A stretch of DNA of 48,192 nucleotides from Promethearchaeota archaeon (lineage in GTDB: Archaea > Asgardarchaeota > Lokiarchaeia > Sigynarchaeales > SOKP01), in NCBI GenBank assembly GCA_004524515.1, contig SDNV01000005.1, forward strand, positions 1 through 48,192, read 5' to 3'. The translations under genes and the position numbers were made by a program. This document shows, one piece after another, positions 16,700-26,460 of this stretch; position 1 is the stretch's first letter; each line of letters opens with the position of its first letter. Below the pieces are notes generated by a model. That model made no database searches. It was not told the origin of the DNA and saw only the letters and a program-made list of their open reading frames with translations.

Positions 16700-17110
16700 A
16701 TGGAATCAAGTCAAAATGCCCAACAATTAGTTTATAGATTTCAATATTTGAAAGATCAGAGAGACATGTTTGCTGGACAATTAGATCTCCTAAATGCATC
16801 TTTAGGAAATATATTAAATACTAAACAAACCCTTGAAAATTTAAAGAACGTCAAAGAAAATCAGGAAATTTTAGTACCTATAGGTGGATTAGCCAATGTG
16901 AGGGCATCGATTAAAGACCCTCAGAAAGTTATTTTATATGTAAACCAAGATGTTGCGATTGAAAAAAATTTAGACCAGTCACTGGAATTTATTGAAAAAG
17001 TAATAGAGCAACATAATGAACAGATTAATTTTATAAGAACTCAGATCCAGAATATGGATTCCAATTTAATGTCAATGTCTCAAGAACTTCAAAAAAATAT
17101 TCCTAAATAG
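16700..17110 (+). CDS. pfdA: Prefoldin subunit alpha
   Basis: 136 residues. Two long coiled-coil helices flank a central beta hairpin with EILVPIGGLANVRASI, the signature of alpha-class prefoldin. Prefoldin is a hexameric chaperone that hands unfolded proteins to the thermosome. GAGGA lies 6 nt before the ATG. It is encoded 30 nt after LX and 72 nt before FtsY. Confidence 0.95.
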   Translation: MESSQNAQQLVYRFQYLKDQRDMFAGQLDLLNASLGNILNTKQTLENLKNVKENQEILVPIGGLANVRASIKDPQKVILYVNQDVAIEKNLDQSLEFIEKVIEQHNEQINFIRTQIQNMDSNLMSMSQELQKNIPK

Positions 17111-17182
17111 ATCTCTCTTTTTTAAAATGATTCAAAATTGAATATACTATTTTAATTATCTCCATTTTTCGTGAAATAATAT

Positions 17183-18082
17183 ATGTTAGAAAAATTAAAA
17201 TCTAGCTTTTCTAGTTTTATCAAAAAAACTCTAACTGAGAAAAAATTAGAGAATTCGATTGGTGATTTGAAATTACTGTTGTTAAGTAATGATGTTGCGA
17301 TGGATACAGCAGAAGAAATCTGCTCAAAAATAGTTGAATCCTTTCAAGATGAGCAATTAGGACGATTATCTTCCACAAAAAAGTTGTTATTTGATACATT
17401 AAAAGACATTATTACTGAAATATTAACTCCCGATCAAGATATTAATTTGCTTGAAGAGATTAAAAAAACCAATGCTCAGAAATTACCTTACGTAATTGTA
17501 TTTTTAGGAGTAAATGGAACGGGGAAAACTACTACCATGGCCAAAATTGCTCACTATTTAAATAAGAATAATATTTCTTCAGTGGCAGCAGCGGCTGATA
17601 CCTTTAGAGCAGGCGCAATCGAACAGTTATCATATCATATGAATAATGTAAATGTTAGAGTAATCAAACATGAGTATAAATCAGATCCCGCCAGTGTATG
17701 CTTTGATGCCATAGAACATGCTAAAGCGAGAGGAATTGATGTAGTATTAATAGATACCGCTGGAAGACAAGTTACGGATAAGAATTTAATGGTCGAAATG
17801 CAAAAAATAGTACGCGTTGCTCAACCAAATTTAATAATTTTTGTTGGTGATAGTCTTGCTGGTAATGATGCCTTATTTCAAGCTAAGGAATTTAAAAAAC
17901 ACATCGGTATTGACGCGAATATTTTAACAAAATTCGATGCGGATGCAAAAGGAGGTGCAGCTCTTTCTATATCTCACGAAACGGAGAAACCAATAATATT
18001 TGTTGGTATTGGGCAAAATTATGATGACTTACAACTATTTGATCGAGACCTGTTTATTTCAAATATTTTAGATATTAATTAA
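17183..18082 (+). CDS. ftsY: Signal recognition particle receptor FtsY
   Basis: 299 residues comprising only the N and G domains, without a long acidic A domain. The GTPase motifs are GVNGTGKTTT (P-loop), DTFRAGAIEQL, DTAGRQ, and TKFDADAKGG, with the closing GIGQNYDDLQLFD. It docks SRP-ribosome complexes to the membrane. It follows prefoldin and precedes SecE, so targeting and translocation genes adjoin the ribosomal cluster. Confidence 0.97.
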   Translation: MLEKLKSSFSSFIKKTLTEKKLENSIGDLKLLLLSNDVAMDTAEEICSKIVESFQDEQLGRLSSTKKLLFDTLKDIITEILTPDQDINLLEEIKKTNAQKLPYVIVFLGVNGTGKTTTMAKIAHYLNKNNISSVAAAADTFRAGAIEQLSYHMNNVNVRVIKHEYKSDPASVCFDAIEHAKARGIDVVLIDTAGRQVTDKNLMVEMQKIVRVAQPNLIIFVGDSLAGNDALFQAKEFKKHIGIDANILTKFDADAKGGAALSISHETEKPIIFVGIGQNYDDLQLFDRDLFISNILDIN

Positions 18083-18156
18083 TCCTAGTTTATAAGGAAA
18101 AACCCAACTGACTTTATAGATAAATTTTTTAAAGAACATGAATTTAAGAGATCAGC

Positions 18157-18405
18157 ATGTCTTCTAAATCGTATCCTAAATATGATAAGTATTCAAAATA
18201 TCAACAGAAAAGAAAGGAAAGTCTTTACCAGCGCTTAGTCGCTTTTTATAAAAATTCCAAACGTATATTAAAAATTGCAAATAAACCAGATCGAAAAGAA
18301 TATTGGTTAGTTTTTAAAATATGTGGAATAGGATTGGTAGTATTAGGCGTTCTTTCTTATGTAATTCAGTTGGTTTTTTCTGTTGCGGTTCCGCTTGGAG
18401 ATTAG
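18157..18405 (+). CDS. secE: Preprotein translocase subunit SecE/Sec61-gamma
   Basis: 82 residues: a Lys/Tyr-rich N-terminal extension, then the conserved amphipathic helix and hinge (ANKPDRKEYWLVFKI) and a single transmembrane segment starting GIGLVVLGVLSYVIQLVF. This is the Sec61-gamma layout, the clamp of the SecY channel. In many archaea nusG follows secE; here an OsmC-family gene follows instead. Confidence 0.9.
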   Translation: MSSKSYPKYDKYSKYQQKRKESLYQRLVAFYKNSKRILKIANKPDRKEYWLVFKICGIGLVVLGVLSYVIQLVFSVAVPLGD

Positions 18406-18466
18406 CTTGCATTAGTGAAAGATTGTCCTTTTTCCCCGGAAAAATCTCATATTTGGTGGATTTTAT

Positions 18467-18886
18467 ATGAAAGTTACTCTAAATTATTCAGATAAAATGC
18501 ATTTCAACGCTTCAACTAGACAATTTCACGATATTTATCTTGATGAACCTGAATCATTTCACGGAACGGATTTAGCTCCTAGCCCAATTGAATATTTTTT
18601 AATTGGGACCGGAGGTTGTATTGGCAGTACGTTTATTTTTTGTTTACAAAAATATAAAATCGCAATTGAAAGCTTTAAAGTAATTGTGGATGGAACTTTA
18701 AAGCATATTGACCCTAATAAAAGACTAAAATTAGTTAAAATTGAGGTAGATTTAGTGATTAAACTGATTGACAGTGTCCCAAATAAAAATATTGATTTAT
18801 GCTTTAAAACTTTTCAACAATATTGCCCAATATCAGATGTAATAATGCAGGGAATCCCTTTAAAGGTTAATATTTCAAAAGAATAA
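18467..18886 (+). CDS. OsmC/Ohr family protein
   Basis: 139 residues. The two family cysteines are present, in GTGGCIGSTF and QQYCPISDV. OsmC and Ohr proteins reduce organic peroxides through these cysteines. Several archaeal members are uncharacterised YhfA-type proteins, so the precise substrate is open. It converges on dnaG, whose stop is 13 nt away. Confidence 0.85.
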   Translation: MKVTLNYSDKMHFNASTRQFHDIYLDEPESFHGTDLAPSPIEYFLIGTGGCIGSTFIFCLQKYKIAIESFKVIVDGTLKHIDPNKRLKLVKIEVDLVIKLIDSVPNKNIDLCFKTFQQYCPISDVIMQGIPLKVNISKE

Positions 18887-18899
18887 AAAAAATAAGATT

Positions 18900-20072
18900 T
18901 TAAAAATAAAACACAGAAATTTGGTCGGGTGTTTTTAGATTTTCTTCCTTGTTTTTGCATGCGATAAACTGAATTTTCATGTTAATTGAAATTGACAGAA
19001 GCCGATTTGTTAGAATTCCATCAATAATTAAAAATTTAGTATCTTTATAGTCTCTTATTTTCTCGAATAATTCTTTAACTGGTAATTCAAATATTTTGTT
19101 AAGTTTTTTGTCAAAACCTATACTTTGTCCATGCTCTACTATATTCATCGCATCTAAAAGAGGAGTACTATCTTTCACTTTTAACTTCTTTAATAATTTA
19201 TTTAAAAATTTTAATTTCGATTCCCGTTCTTTTTCTTCTGGGGATAATTCAATGGAACCTTTTACTTCATTAACTGGTTTTTTATTTTGTAATGCCTTAA
19301 TCATCTGTTTTCTAGTTAATTCTTCTACTTCAAACCCTTCTGGAGCCCTGGCTATATAATCTATTTTAGCTACTTGAAGTAATTCATTCAAAATTATAGT
19401 GCCTCCTCGATCTCCGTCTAAAAAGGCCGTTACGTTTGATTTTTTTTCAATGATCTCGATAATTGATTTTGGGACCTGAGTTCCTTGAACAGCTACACTG
19501 TTTTTAACTCCAATTCTCAATAAATTTAAAACGTCAGCCCTTCCTTCCACAATAATGAGTTCTGAACTTTCCTCAATCTCTGGACCTGCGGGAAGATCAT
19601 CTGGACCCCAAGAAATGATCTCTCCAATTTTGATATCAGTATCAATTCTCTCCTCTATTTCGCTTGACTCTAATGATTTAGTATCCCATTCTTTTAATAA
19701 CTCTGCTGCACGCTCAATTATCTGCTTTCTTTTAGTCTCCCTTACATCGCTTATTTCAACTAACTTTATTTCTGCTTCACATGGACCCACACGACTAACG
19801 GTTTCAATTGTAGCAGCTAATAATGCGGTTTCTTTCCTTGTCAGAGATGAGGGAATTTTAATAATCCCTTCTGAAACCCCCTCTTTCGATTCATTCTCAA
19901 CTTCTATTCTTCCAATTCGTCCTGATTTTTGAAGGTCTCGTAAATCAAGATCCAAAAGGAGTCCCTCAGTTTGTCCAAAAATCGCTCCTACGATATCTGA
20001 TTTCTCAACAACACCTTTTATTACAAAATTAGCATTAATTATGTACTTTGTGGTAAAATCCGTCTGATTGAT
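18900..20072 (-). CDS. dnaG: Archaeal DnaG-type primase, apparently ATC-started
   Basis: The TOPRIM domain (IIVEGRADVLNLLRIG, then AFLDGDRGG) and the preceding SSLTRKETALLAATIETVSR block identify archaeal DnaG, linked to RNA turnover/exosome as well as priming. The first legal start codon is a TTG at 19955, inside the conserved motif. Upstream in the same frame are VVEKSDIVGAIFGQTEGLL and KYIINANFVIKG, which are definitive DnaG N-terminal sequence. That frame has no ATG, GTG or TTG before the TAA at 20078-20076. The first codons are GTC (20075) and ATC (20072), with GAGGTG at 20086-20081, 5 or 8 nt upstream. I use ATC, giving about 390 residues. Confidence 0.93.
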   Translation of the reverse strand: MNQTDFTTKYIINANFVIKGVVEKSDIVGAIFGQTEGLLLDLDLRDLQKSGRIGRIEVENESKEGVSEGIIKIPSSLTRKETALLAATIETVSRVGPCEAEIKLVEISDVRETKRKQIIERAAELLKEWDTKSLESSEIEERIDTDIKIGEIISWGPDDLPAGPEIEESSELIIVEGRADVLNLLRIGVKNSVAVQGTQVPKSIIEIIEKKSNVTAFLDGDRGGTIILNELLQVAKIDYIARAPEGFEVEELTRKQMIKALQNKKPVNEVKGSIELSPEEKERESKLKFLNKLLKKLKVKDSTPLLDAMNIVEHGQSIGFDKKLNKIFELPVKELFEKIRDYKDTKFLIIDGILTNRLLSISINMKIQFIACKNKEENLKTPDQISVFYF

Positions 20073-20075
20073 GAC

Positions 20076-20562
20076 TTATTCACCTCTATATTTTGTTATT
20101 CTTAATTAATTTACTTTATCCAAGTTATATAACCAAAAAAATCAGGATTAAATTCTAAACTTATAATTTTGAATTATAATCAAATTTATAATGTGGATTA
20201 TAAGTTTAATTGACAAAGTGAAATTATTCAATCAACTTAATTAATTTGTTATATTGATAATTTTGATTTATGATAATGATGATATATTAATGTTAATTTA
20301 CTTATACTATGATTATTTTTGTCTAATTTAATTTTTTAATAATTTTTACCAATTTAATTTAATAATTTTTTTAAATTTATTGATGAGATTATAATTCAAA
20401 TTTAATGTTCTGATTAATAATCTTGATTTTTTTTGATCTATACACATGAAATGATGATTGTAATGATATATTAATATCAAAAAAAACTTATATTCTTTTC
20501 TATTTCAACCAAATTACAAAAATTTGAAGTGTTATCTCTATAAGATCGCTATTTTTTAGTAT
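20076..20562. other. Extremely AT-rich spacer with a 13-bp inverted repeat
   Basis: Non-coding stretch upstream of dnaG. A perfect inverted repeat TTGAATTATAATC (20169-20181) and GATTATAATTCAA (20387-20399) is 205 bp apart, and each copy is followed by an AAATTTA.AATGT-like sequence. ATGATATATTAAT occurs twice, near 20277 and 20463. No coding potential or RNA fold stands out. It could hold promoters, or be a remnant element. Confidence 0.4.
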
Positions 20563-20769
20563 ATGTTCTTTATATTCAGTATGAGTCGTTATTGGAATAA
20601 AATCCTTATTGATAAACTATTTTCAAGCACTAATAAACCCAATATTAAATACAAGTTAAACACAGATATTGGAAGATTTTACTTTTATTTTAAAAAAGAA
20701 GAGAATTCAAATGTCTCGGGGAAATTGATTTTCTTCCCGAATAATAATCTTATAGACATGGAAAAATAG
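20563..20769 (+). CDS. Possible small protein, unknown function
   Basis: 68 codons from ATG 20563, or 62 from ATG 20581 (MSRYWNKILIDKLFSS). It contains a mixture of charged and aromatic residues and no long low-complexity run. No clear ribosome binding site and no family match; it may be chance in this AT-rich region. Confidence 0.3.
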   Translation: MFFIFSMSRYWNKILIDKLFSSTNKPNIKYKLNTDIGRFYFYFKKEENSNVSGKLIFFPNNNLIDMEK

Positions 20770-20901
20770 TAATTTAACATTCAATTAAATTTTTGGTAAA
20801 TTTTTGGATGTTAAAGGTATTAAAATAATCAGTTTTTTATGGTATTCTTGTTTTTATTTTGTAACAACCTCTTTTGGAAATATAAAAATAAGTCAATTAA
20901 T

Positions 20902-21948
20902 ATGATTGAAAGAATACTGGTTCTTGGAGGCAAGGGTGGTGTAGGCAAGTCATCTATAAGTGCTGCAACTGCTGTTGCTTTATCTGATTTATTACCTAAC
21001 AAAAAAATCCTTCTGATCTCTTTTGACATCGCCCATAATTTAACAGACATGTTTAATACTGAGATTGGAGGAAAAATGACTCAATTGACCAATAATAATC
21101 TTTGGGGGATTGAACCTGATCCTGATGCTTACGCTGAACAATACACAAAAGTGTTTGCTAAAAAGATGAAACAATTACTAAAAAAAATGCCTATCGTAGG
21201 TTTTATTCCTCAGATAAAAGATTTTATAGATAGTACGTTTACAGCAGATTCTATTCCTTTAGCTCTTAAAAATGCGATGTTTTTTCAAAAAATTTTGGAT
21301 GCTGAAGATTCTATTTATAGGGAAGGCGATGATCAAATTAATTTTGATATAATCGTGGCAGATTTCCCTCCAACTGGAAATATGGTTGCTTTATTTGATG
21401 TACCTGAAGATACCGTAAAAGTGGTCTTAAAGTATTCTTTAAACTTCTATAATTCAATAAAGGGCTCAATCCAGGGAGTTTCAAAAATGTTCAAGAAAAT
21501 GATGCATCCTTTACAACCTATTACAAATCAAGAGAGTTTAAGCGAAGAACTTGTGAAGATGTTAACTGAACTTGAGGAAAGAGGAGAAAGAATCAGTGAA
21601 TTAATACATAATGTTGGAAGTCTACGACTTGTCACTATAGCGGAAAAACCCAGCTTTGAAGAAATTAAACGAGCTCGTGATTTAACACAAAAGTATGTAA
21701 ATCTGGAGGGTGTACACATAAATATGCTGATTCCCGAAGAGCATGCTAAAACTTGCGACTTTTGTGGAAAGATACAATCTTTACAGCAAAAATATTTGAA
21801 AGATATTGAGAATGAATTTCAGCATACTAAAATCTGGGAAACTAACAAGCTTATAGAGGAACCCATAGGTTTAGAAGGTTTGAGAAGATTAGCACGCGCA
21901 ATATATGGAAATGCGAGTGCTCATGAAATATTATATCCCAATTCCTAA
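20902..21948 (+). CDS. ArsA/Get3-family ATPase
   Basis: 348 residues from ATG 20902 (MIERILVLGGKGGVGKSS); an open frame extends 21 codons further upstream but lacks family similarity. The deviant Walker A motif GGKGGVGKSS (9-18), the switch I-like FDIAHNLTDMF and the switch II-like ADFPPTGNMV match Get3/ArsA. A C-x2-C motif is present (CDFCGKIQSLQQKYL), as in the zinc-bridged dimer of Get3. Get3 delivers tail-anchored membrane proteins in eukaryotes; an equivalent role here is plausible. ArsA-type arsenite pumping is less likely with a single ATPase domain and no arsB nearby. Confidence 0.85.
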   Translation: MIERILVLGGKGGVGKSSISAATAVALSDLLPNKKILLISFDIAHNLTDMFNTEIGGKMTQLTNNNLWGIEPDPDAYAEQYTKVFAKKMKQLLKKMPIVGFIPQIKDFIDSTFTADSIPLALKNAMFFQKILDAEDSIYREGDDQINFDIIVADFPPTGNMVALFDVPEDTVKVVLKYSLNFYNSIKGSIQGVSKMFKKMMHPLQPITNQESLSEELVKMLTELEERGERISELIHNVGSLRLVTIAEKPSFEEIKRARDLTQKYVNLEGVHINMLIPEEHAKTCDFCGKIQSLQQKYLKDIENEFQHTKIWETNKLIEEPIGLEGLRRLARAIYGNASAHEILYPNS

Positions 21949-22002
21949 AATTATTCTTTATCTATACATGATGTAATGGTAATTAATTCATTATCCGAAA
22001 AT

Positions 22003-22042
22003 CTTAAAAACTTCCAGAAGGCTTCATTCTTCGGTTTTTAAG
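22003..22042. terminator. Hairpin between convergent genes
   Basis: CTTAAAAA (22003-22010) pairs with TTTTTAAG (22035-22042), with an inner CC-A-GAAG / CTTC-GG helix. It sits between the stop of the Get3-like gene and the stop of the SAH hydrolase gene, which converge. A bidirectional transcript end is the simplest reading. Confidence 0.4.
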
Positions 22043-22158
22043 GTTCTCCAATAGTATATAATTCAATAAAATATTTAACAAACTTTATTATTACACTATT
22101 TTATTAAAATAAAAAATTAGTTAAAAACTAGTAAAAAATTGAGAATTTACAATTTTAA

Positions 22159-23427
22159 TTATGTTCCTTCTTCATATCCGTGGATATAATTGTATTGATC
22201 TTCGGTTAAGGTGTCAATTTCTATACCCATGGATTTCAATTTCAAGACTCCGACTTGATCGTCGATATCTTTAGGAATCTCAACTAAACCAGCTTTAAAA
22301 GTTCCCTTATTCTTGACAATATATTCTGACATTAAAGATTGCAAAGCAAAAGACATATCCATTACTTCACTAGGATGTCCCTCTGAAAGAACTAAATTTG
22401 CTAATCTTCCTTTCGCAAGGAGATAAACTTTTTTACCACTTGGAAAGATTAATTCCTCTACATCTTTACGAATGGGTTTTATTTCTTTTGCATACTCATA
22501 AAGCTCTTTAGTAGGGATTTCAATGTCAAAATGTCCAAGATTTCCTAATATCACTCCATCTTTGAAATTTTCAAAAACCTTTGGTTCCGGAGGGATGACA
22601 TGTTTACATCCTGTAGCCGTCAAAATAATATCTGCATCTGGTAATGTTTCAAGAATCGGCTTTATATTATACCCAGCAAATTTAGCTTGGAGCGCTTTAA
22701 TTGGATCAACTTCCGTAACAGTAACATTAGCACCTAAGCCCTTAGCTCTAAGAGCCATTCCTGAAGAGCAATGTCCAAATCCTGCTATGACTATATTTTT
22801 TCCAGCAAATAGAACGTGCATGCCGTAGATTGCTGAAACAACCCCTTGACCCGTACCTAATTCGTTATCAAACTGGTTTTTGCATCTAGCATCGTTTACA
22901 GGAAAAAGAGGTACTTTTAAAACTCCTTTTTTTTCCATTGCCTTGAATCTTTTGACGCCAGTTGTAGTTTCTTCTTGACAACCGATGATAATTCCTTCAG
23001 AAATTAATTCCGGGAATTCTTGATGAGCTGTAACGATCATATCAGCACCATCATCAATTAAAATGTTTGGTTTGGCCTTTAAGCATTGTCTTATGCACCA
23101 ATAAAATTCTTCATCTGTATTTCCATGCCATGCAAATACATTGATTCCTTCTTGAACCAGAGCTGCTGATACATCATCTTGAGTAGAGAGAGGATTACTG
23201 CCACATAGATATACCTCAGCTCCTCCGGCTTTCAAGGTCCTGGCTAAGTTTCCTGTTTCCTTGGTTACATGTAAACACCCTGCTACGGTAATACCCTTTA
23301 AAGGTTTTTCTTTAGAAAATCTTTCACGGATAACCTTTGCTGTGACCGGCATCTTATTTTCAGCAATATATAATGCTTCTTTGCCTTTTTCTGCTAATTT
23401 TTCATCAGCTACTTTATAATTTACCAT
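22159..23427 (-). CDS. ahcY: Adenosylhomocysteinase (SAH hydrolase)
   Basis: 422 residues. It cleaves S-adenosylhomocysteine to adenosine and homocysteine, removing the inhibitor of methyltransferases. Visible signatures are CLHVTKETGNLARTLKAGGA, CGSNPLSTQDDVSAAL, the central DDGADMI and EETTTGVKR, the NAD-binding GFGHCSSGMALRAKGLGA, then GNLGHFDIE and GRLANLVLSEGHPSEVMDMS. It diverges from a double-domain Lrp-type regulator with 120 bp between starts. Confidence 0.97.
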   Translation of the reverse strand: MVNYKVADEKLAEKGKEALYIAENKMPVTAKVIRERFSKEKPLKGITVAGCLHVTKETGNLARTLKAGGAEVYLCGSNPLSTQDDVSAALVQEGINVFAWHGNTDEEFYWCIRQCLKAKPNILIDDGADMIVTAHQEFPELISEGIIIGCQEETTTGVKRFKAMEKKGVLKVPLFPVNDARCKNQFDNELGTGQGVVSAIYGMHVLFAGKNIVIAGFGHCSSGMALRAKGLGANVTVTEVDPIKALQAKFAGYNIKPILETLPDADIILTATGCKHVIPPEPKVFENFKDGVILGNLGHFDIEIPTKELYEYAKEIKPIRKDVEELIFPSGKKVYLLAKGRLANLVLSEGHPSEVMDMSFALQSLMSEYIVKNKGTFKAGLVEIPKDIDDQVGVLKLKSMGIEIDTLTEDQYNYIHGYEEGT

Positions 23428-23547
23428 TATGTTTATCCCTTTTTTTATAATTTTGTAATTCTTTTAAATCACTTAATTTTGATTCAAATTTAAACATATT
23501 TTTAAAAGAGTGTATGATTTTATAAAATAATAATTAACACTTAATTA

Positions 23548-24525
23548 ATGACTAGTCCTATGAGCAATAATAATGCCCAAAAAAATGCCCGTAATATTTT
23601 GAAACATTTAAATTCTAAAATTAAACCAAATTTTAAAGAAATTTCCAGCGATCTTAAGATAACAAGGCAAACATTTTTCAATAAAATAGATTTAATGAAG
23701 CAGCAAAAAATAATTACTAATTATACAATTAACATAAATCCAAATATTAGACCAAACTTAAATTATGTAATCTTAGAAATAAAAACAAATCCAACAGAAC
23801 CGCAGATTGTTGAGGAATTATTAAAAATTCCTCAGCTAAAAATGTTAGATGGAATTTTTGGAGAATTTTCTCTGATTGCTCTTTTTATTTTTCGATCTCA
23901 AGAAGAATATTATAGCGTTTTAAATATCATCGATCGGATTATGGCGAATTCCTATTTCAAGAAATACCACATTATTGATACCATTAAGGTATTTAAAACC
24001 AATGGAATTGAACTATCCAAAGCAAAATTCGATCCCGATTTTAAAATGGATGAGTTGGATTATCTTATTTTAAAAATTTTAACTGAAGATCAGGAAAATA
24101 AATTAATTTCGACATATGATATAAAAAATATTCTAAAAGATGTTTATCAAACCGAAAGTTCTCAGCCTACAATATATAATAGAATAAAAAAACTTGAAGC
24201 TGCGGGAATTATTCTTAATTATTGTATCAATTTTAACCCTAGAAAAATTGGGTTTAAAGGCAAATATATCGTTCGAATTAAACCAAAAGATCCCTCAAAA
24301 TATAATCAGATTGCTCTGAAATTAGAAAAAAGAAAAGAAATTACAGATCTATTTAGGATTGGGGAAAATTATGGGTTATTAGCCATTGTTAGAGTTGCTA
24401 GAATTGAGGATTACGGCGCTTTAATCAAGAATTTTTATGAAACCGAGGATATTGGAATAGAGGATACCTATACGAATTTTGTTTTAGATGAGAGAAAGCC
24501 ATATACTAATTTTAAAATTAATTAA
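23548..24525 (+). CDS. Tandem-domain Lrp/AsnC-type transcriptional regulator
   Basis: 325 residues with two consecutive Lrp-like units. Unit 1 has a winged helix (NFKEISSDLKITRQTFFNKI) and a sensor-like region with LDGIFGEFSLIALFIF. Unit 2 has a second winged helix (QPTIYNRIKKLEAAGIILNY) and a region with LFRIGENYGLLAIVRV. Most Lrp proteins have one HTH plus one RAM domain; here the duplication is within one chain. Its start faces ahcY across 120 bp, so autoregulation and control of SAH hydrolase are reasonable guesses. Ligand unknown. Confidence 0.7.
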   Translation: MTSPMSNNNAQKNARNILKHLNSKIKPNFKEISSDLKITRQTFFNKIDLMKQQKIITNYTININPNIRPNLNYVILEIKTNPTEPQIVEELLKIPQLKMLDGIFGEFSLIALFIFRSQEEYYSVLNIIDRIMANSYFKKYHIIDTIKVFKTNGIELSKAKFDPDFKMDELDYLILKILTEDQENKLISTYDIKNILKDVYQTESSQPTIYNRIKKLEAAGIILNYCINFNPRKIGFKGKYIVRIKPKDPSKYNQIALKLEKRKEITDLFRIGENYGLLAIVRVARIEDYGALIKNFYETEDIGIEDTYTNFVLDERKPYTNFKIN

Positions 24526-24751
24526 TTGAGCTTTATCTGATTTTTTTAAAGAATAGGCATCAAGGATGGAACTTACTCATTTAAATTTCTCTCATTAGAT
24601 TAGAGCGTATTAAGACCAGACAAATTATAAATTAAAGATTATTAACCAAAAATATATATATAGATTTCAATACTTTAATTCTGTTATAGAATGTTTAAAA
24701 GTTAATTTTGTGATTGAATTTAAGCTTTCTTTTCACGGTTAGTTTAAGATA

Positions 24752-26293
24752 ATGAATGGCTCTGAAAACGATCATGAAGCAAAGAAAAATTCATTTGAAA
24801 TGAAACAATTGTTTTATGATACTTTATTTAGAAGATTCTCCGATGCTATAATAATTTTAGATAAAAATGGTAATATTATTGATATCTCAGAAAGTGCTTT
24901 AGAATTTTTAGGAGCAGAGATTAAAAAACAAGATATAATTGGGAGAAGTGGTTTTCAATTTATAGCGCCTGATTATCTTGAAATGGCTCGAAATGACTAC
25001 AATGAAGCATTAAAGAGTGGATTCCTAAGAGATAAAGAATATAAATTTATGGCTTCAAATTCTTCATTTCTCTATGGAAAGTTAAGTGCTACTTTAATCC
25101 CAGATCAAGAAGGTAACCCTCAATATTTTATTGCCATAATAAGAGACATAACCCAAGAAAAGCTAAATAAAACTGAATTAGTTAAAAGGAGAGAAATGTT
25201 TCAATTAGTTCTGGATAATATCCCACAATTTATCTTCTGGAAAGATATTAATTCTGTTTATTTAGGCTGTAATCAAAATTTTGCAAGAGTTGCGGGAGTA
25301 GGTGATCCTAGCAAGATTATAGGTAAAACCGATTTTGATTTACCTTGGGAAAAATCTCAGGCAGAATCTTTTTATGAGATTGATCGCCTTGTTATGGAAT
25401 CAGATAAATCAGAATATCACATTATAGAACCCCAATTACAAGCTGATGGTAAGAAGGCATGGTTAGATACGAATAAAATTCCGCTCCATGATTCAGAAGG
25501 AGAAGTAGTAGGTCTTTTAGGAACCTATGAAGATATAACAGAAAGAGTTTTAGCAAAAAAAGCATTAGAACAATCCGAAAAAAAATATCGAGAATCATAT
25601 AGTCGAGCGAATTTTTATAAAGATATTTTTTCGCATGATATTGGTAATATCCTTCAAAATATTGGATCTGCGAATGATTTAATTAATATTTTTTTAGAAA
25701 AACCTGAGAAAACGGAGGAATTGAAAGAAATAATCACGATTATTAAAGATCAAGTATTAAGGGGGGCAAAATTAATAGATAACATACAAAAATTATCTCA
25801 AATTGAAGAATCTGAAAATCCACTAAAACAAATGGATTTATGTAATGTATTAAAAGATTCAATAAATTTTATAGATAATTGGATACAAAAAACCAATTTA
25901 GATATCCAAGTTAATACATATAAACCTAATGTAAGTATTCATGCAAATGAGCTTTTAATTGACGTTTTCGAAAACTTACTTATAAATGCTGTAAAATATA
26001 ATGAGAATCCAATCGTAGAAATAACAATCAATATTACAGAATATCAAAACAAAGATAATAATTATATCAGAATCGACTTTTTAGATAACGGTATTGGCAT
26101 TGAAGATGCTCGAAAGGAAGAGATTTTTCAAAGAGCATATAATAAAGAAAAAAGTACCACAGGTTTGGGATTAGGCTTATCACTTGTAAAAAAAATTGTT
26201 GAAAGTTATTATGGTCAAATTTGGATAGAGGATAGAATAAAAGGGGATCCATCAAAAGGTTGTGATTTTGTTATTTTATTACCAATAGTGTAA
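24752..26293 (+). CDS. PAS-domain sensor histidine kinase
   Basis: 513 residues, cytosolic (no membrane helix). PAS1 covers about 22-135 ([20 protein letters not shown], then [10 protein letters not shown]). PAS2 covers about 145-265 ([20 protein letters not shown], then [10 protein letters not shown]). The phospho-acceptor region is [12 protein letters not shown] with His near 295. The ATPase domain has [14 protein letters not shown] (N box), DNGIGIED (G1) and [14 protein letters not shown] (G2). No response regulator is adjacent, so its partner is elsewhere or is a stand-alone receiver. The ligand of the PAS domains cannot be read from sequence. Confidence 0.9.
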   Translation: MNGSENDHEAKKNSFEMKQLFYDTLFRRFSDAIIILDKNGNIIDISESALEFLGAEIKKQDIIGRSGFQFIAPDYLEMARNDYNEALKSGFLRDKEYKFMASNSSFLYGKLSATLIPDQEGNPQYFIAIIRDITQEKLNKTELVKRREMFQLVLDNIPQFIFWKDINSVYLGCNQNFARVAGVGDPSKIIGKTDFDLPWEKSQAESFYEIDRLVMESDKSEYHIIEPQLQADGKKAWLDTNKIPLHDSEGEVVGLLGTYEDITERVLAKKALEQSEKKYRESYSRANFYKDIFSHDIGNILQNIGSANDLINIFLEKPEKTEELKEIITIIKDQVLRGAKLIDNIQKLSQIEESENPLKQMDLCNVLKDSINFIDNWIQKTNLDIQVNTYKPNVSIHANELLIDVFENLLINAVKYNENPIVEITINITEYQNKDNNYIRIDFLDNGIGIEDARKEEIFQRAYNKEKSTTGLGLGLSLVKKIVESYYGQIWIEDRIKGDPSKGCDFVILLPIV

Positions 26294-26460
26294 TATAAGC
26301 TTAAATCTATTTTTGTGTATTTTTAGTTTAAAAAATAATATTGAAAAGAGCTAAATCAAGCGAGCTGTATTCTAAAAATTTTATCTTTTAATTCTCATTA
26401 TATTATTTTATAAATAAAAAAGTGGAAATATAAGCACGATTTTTATCATTAAAATAAGAT

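Noticed and set aside
19555..19932. 125-codon open frame antisense to dnaG
   Set aside because: Complete overlap with a conserved gene on the other strand, with no family motif.
20839..20901. 21-codon N-terminal extension of the Get3-like ATPase
   Set aside because: The extension has no similarity to the family, which begins just before the P-loop; ATG 20902 gives the standard start.
22523..22828. 101-codon open frame antisense to ahcY
   Set aside because: A shadow of the SAH hydrolase gene, opposite its conserved NAD-binding motif.
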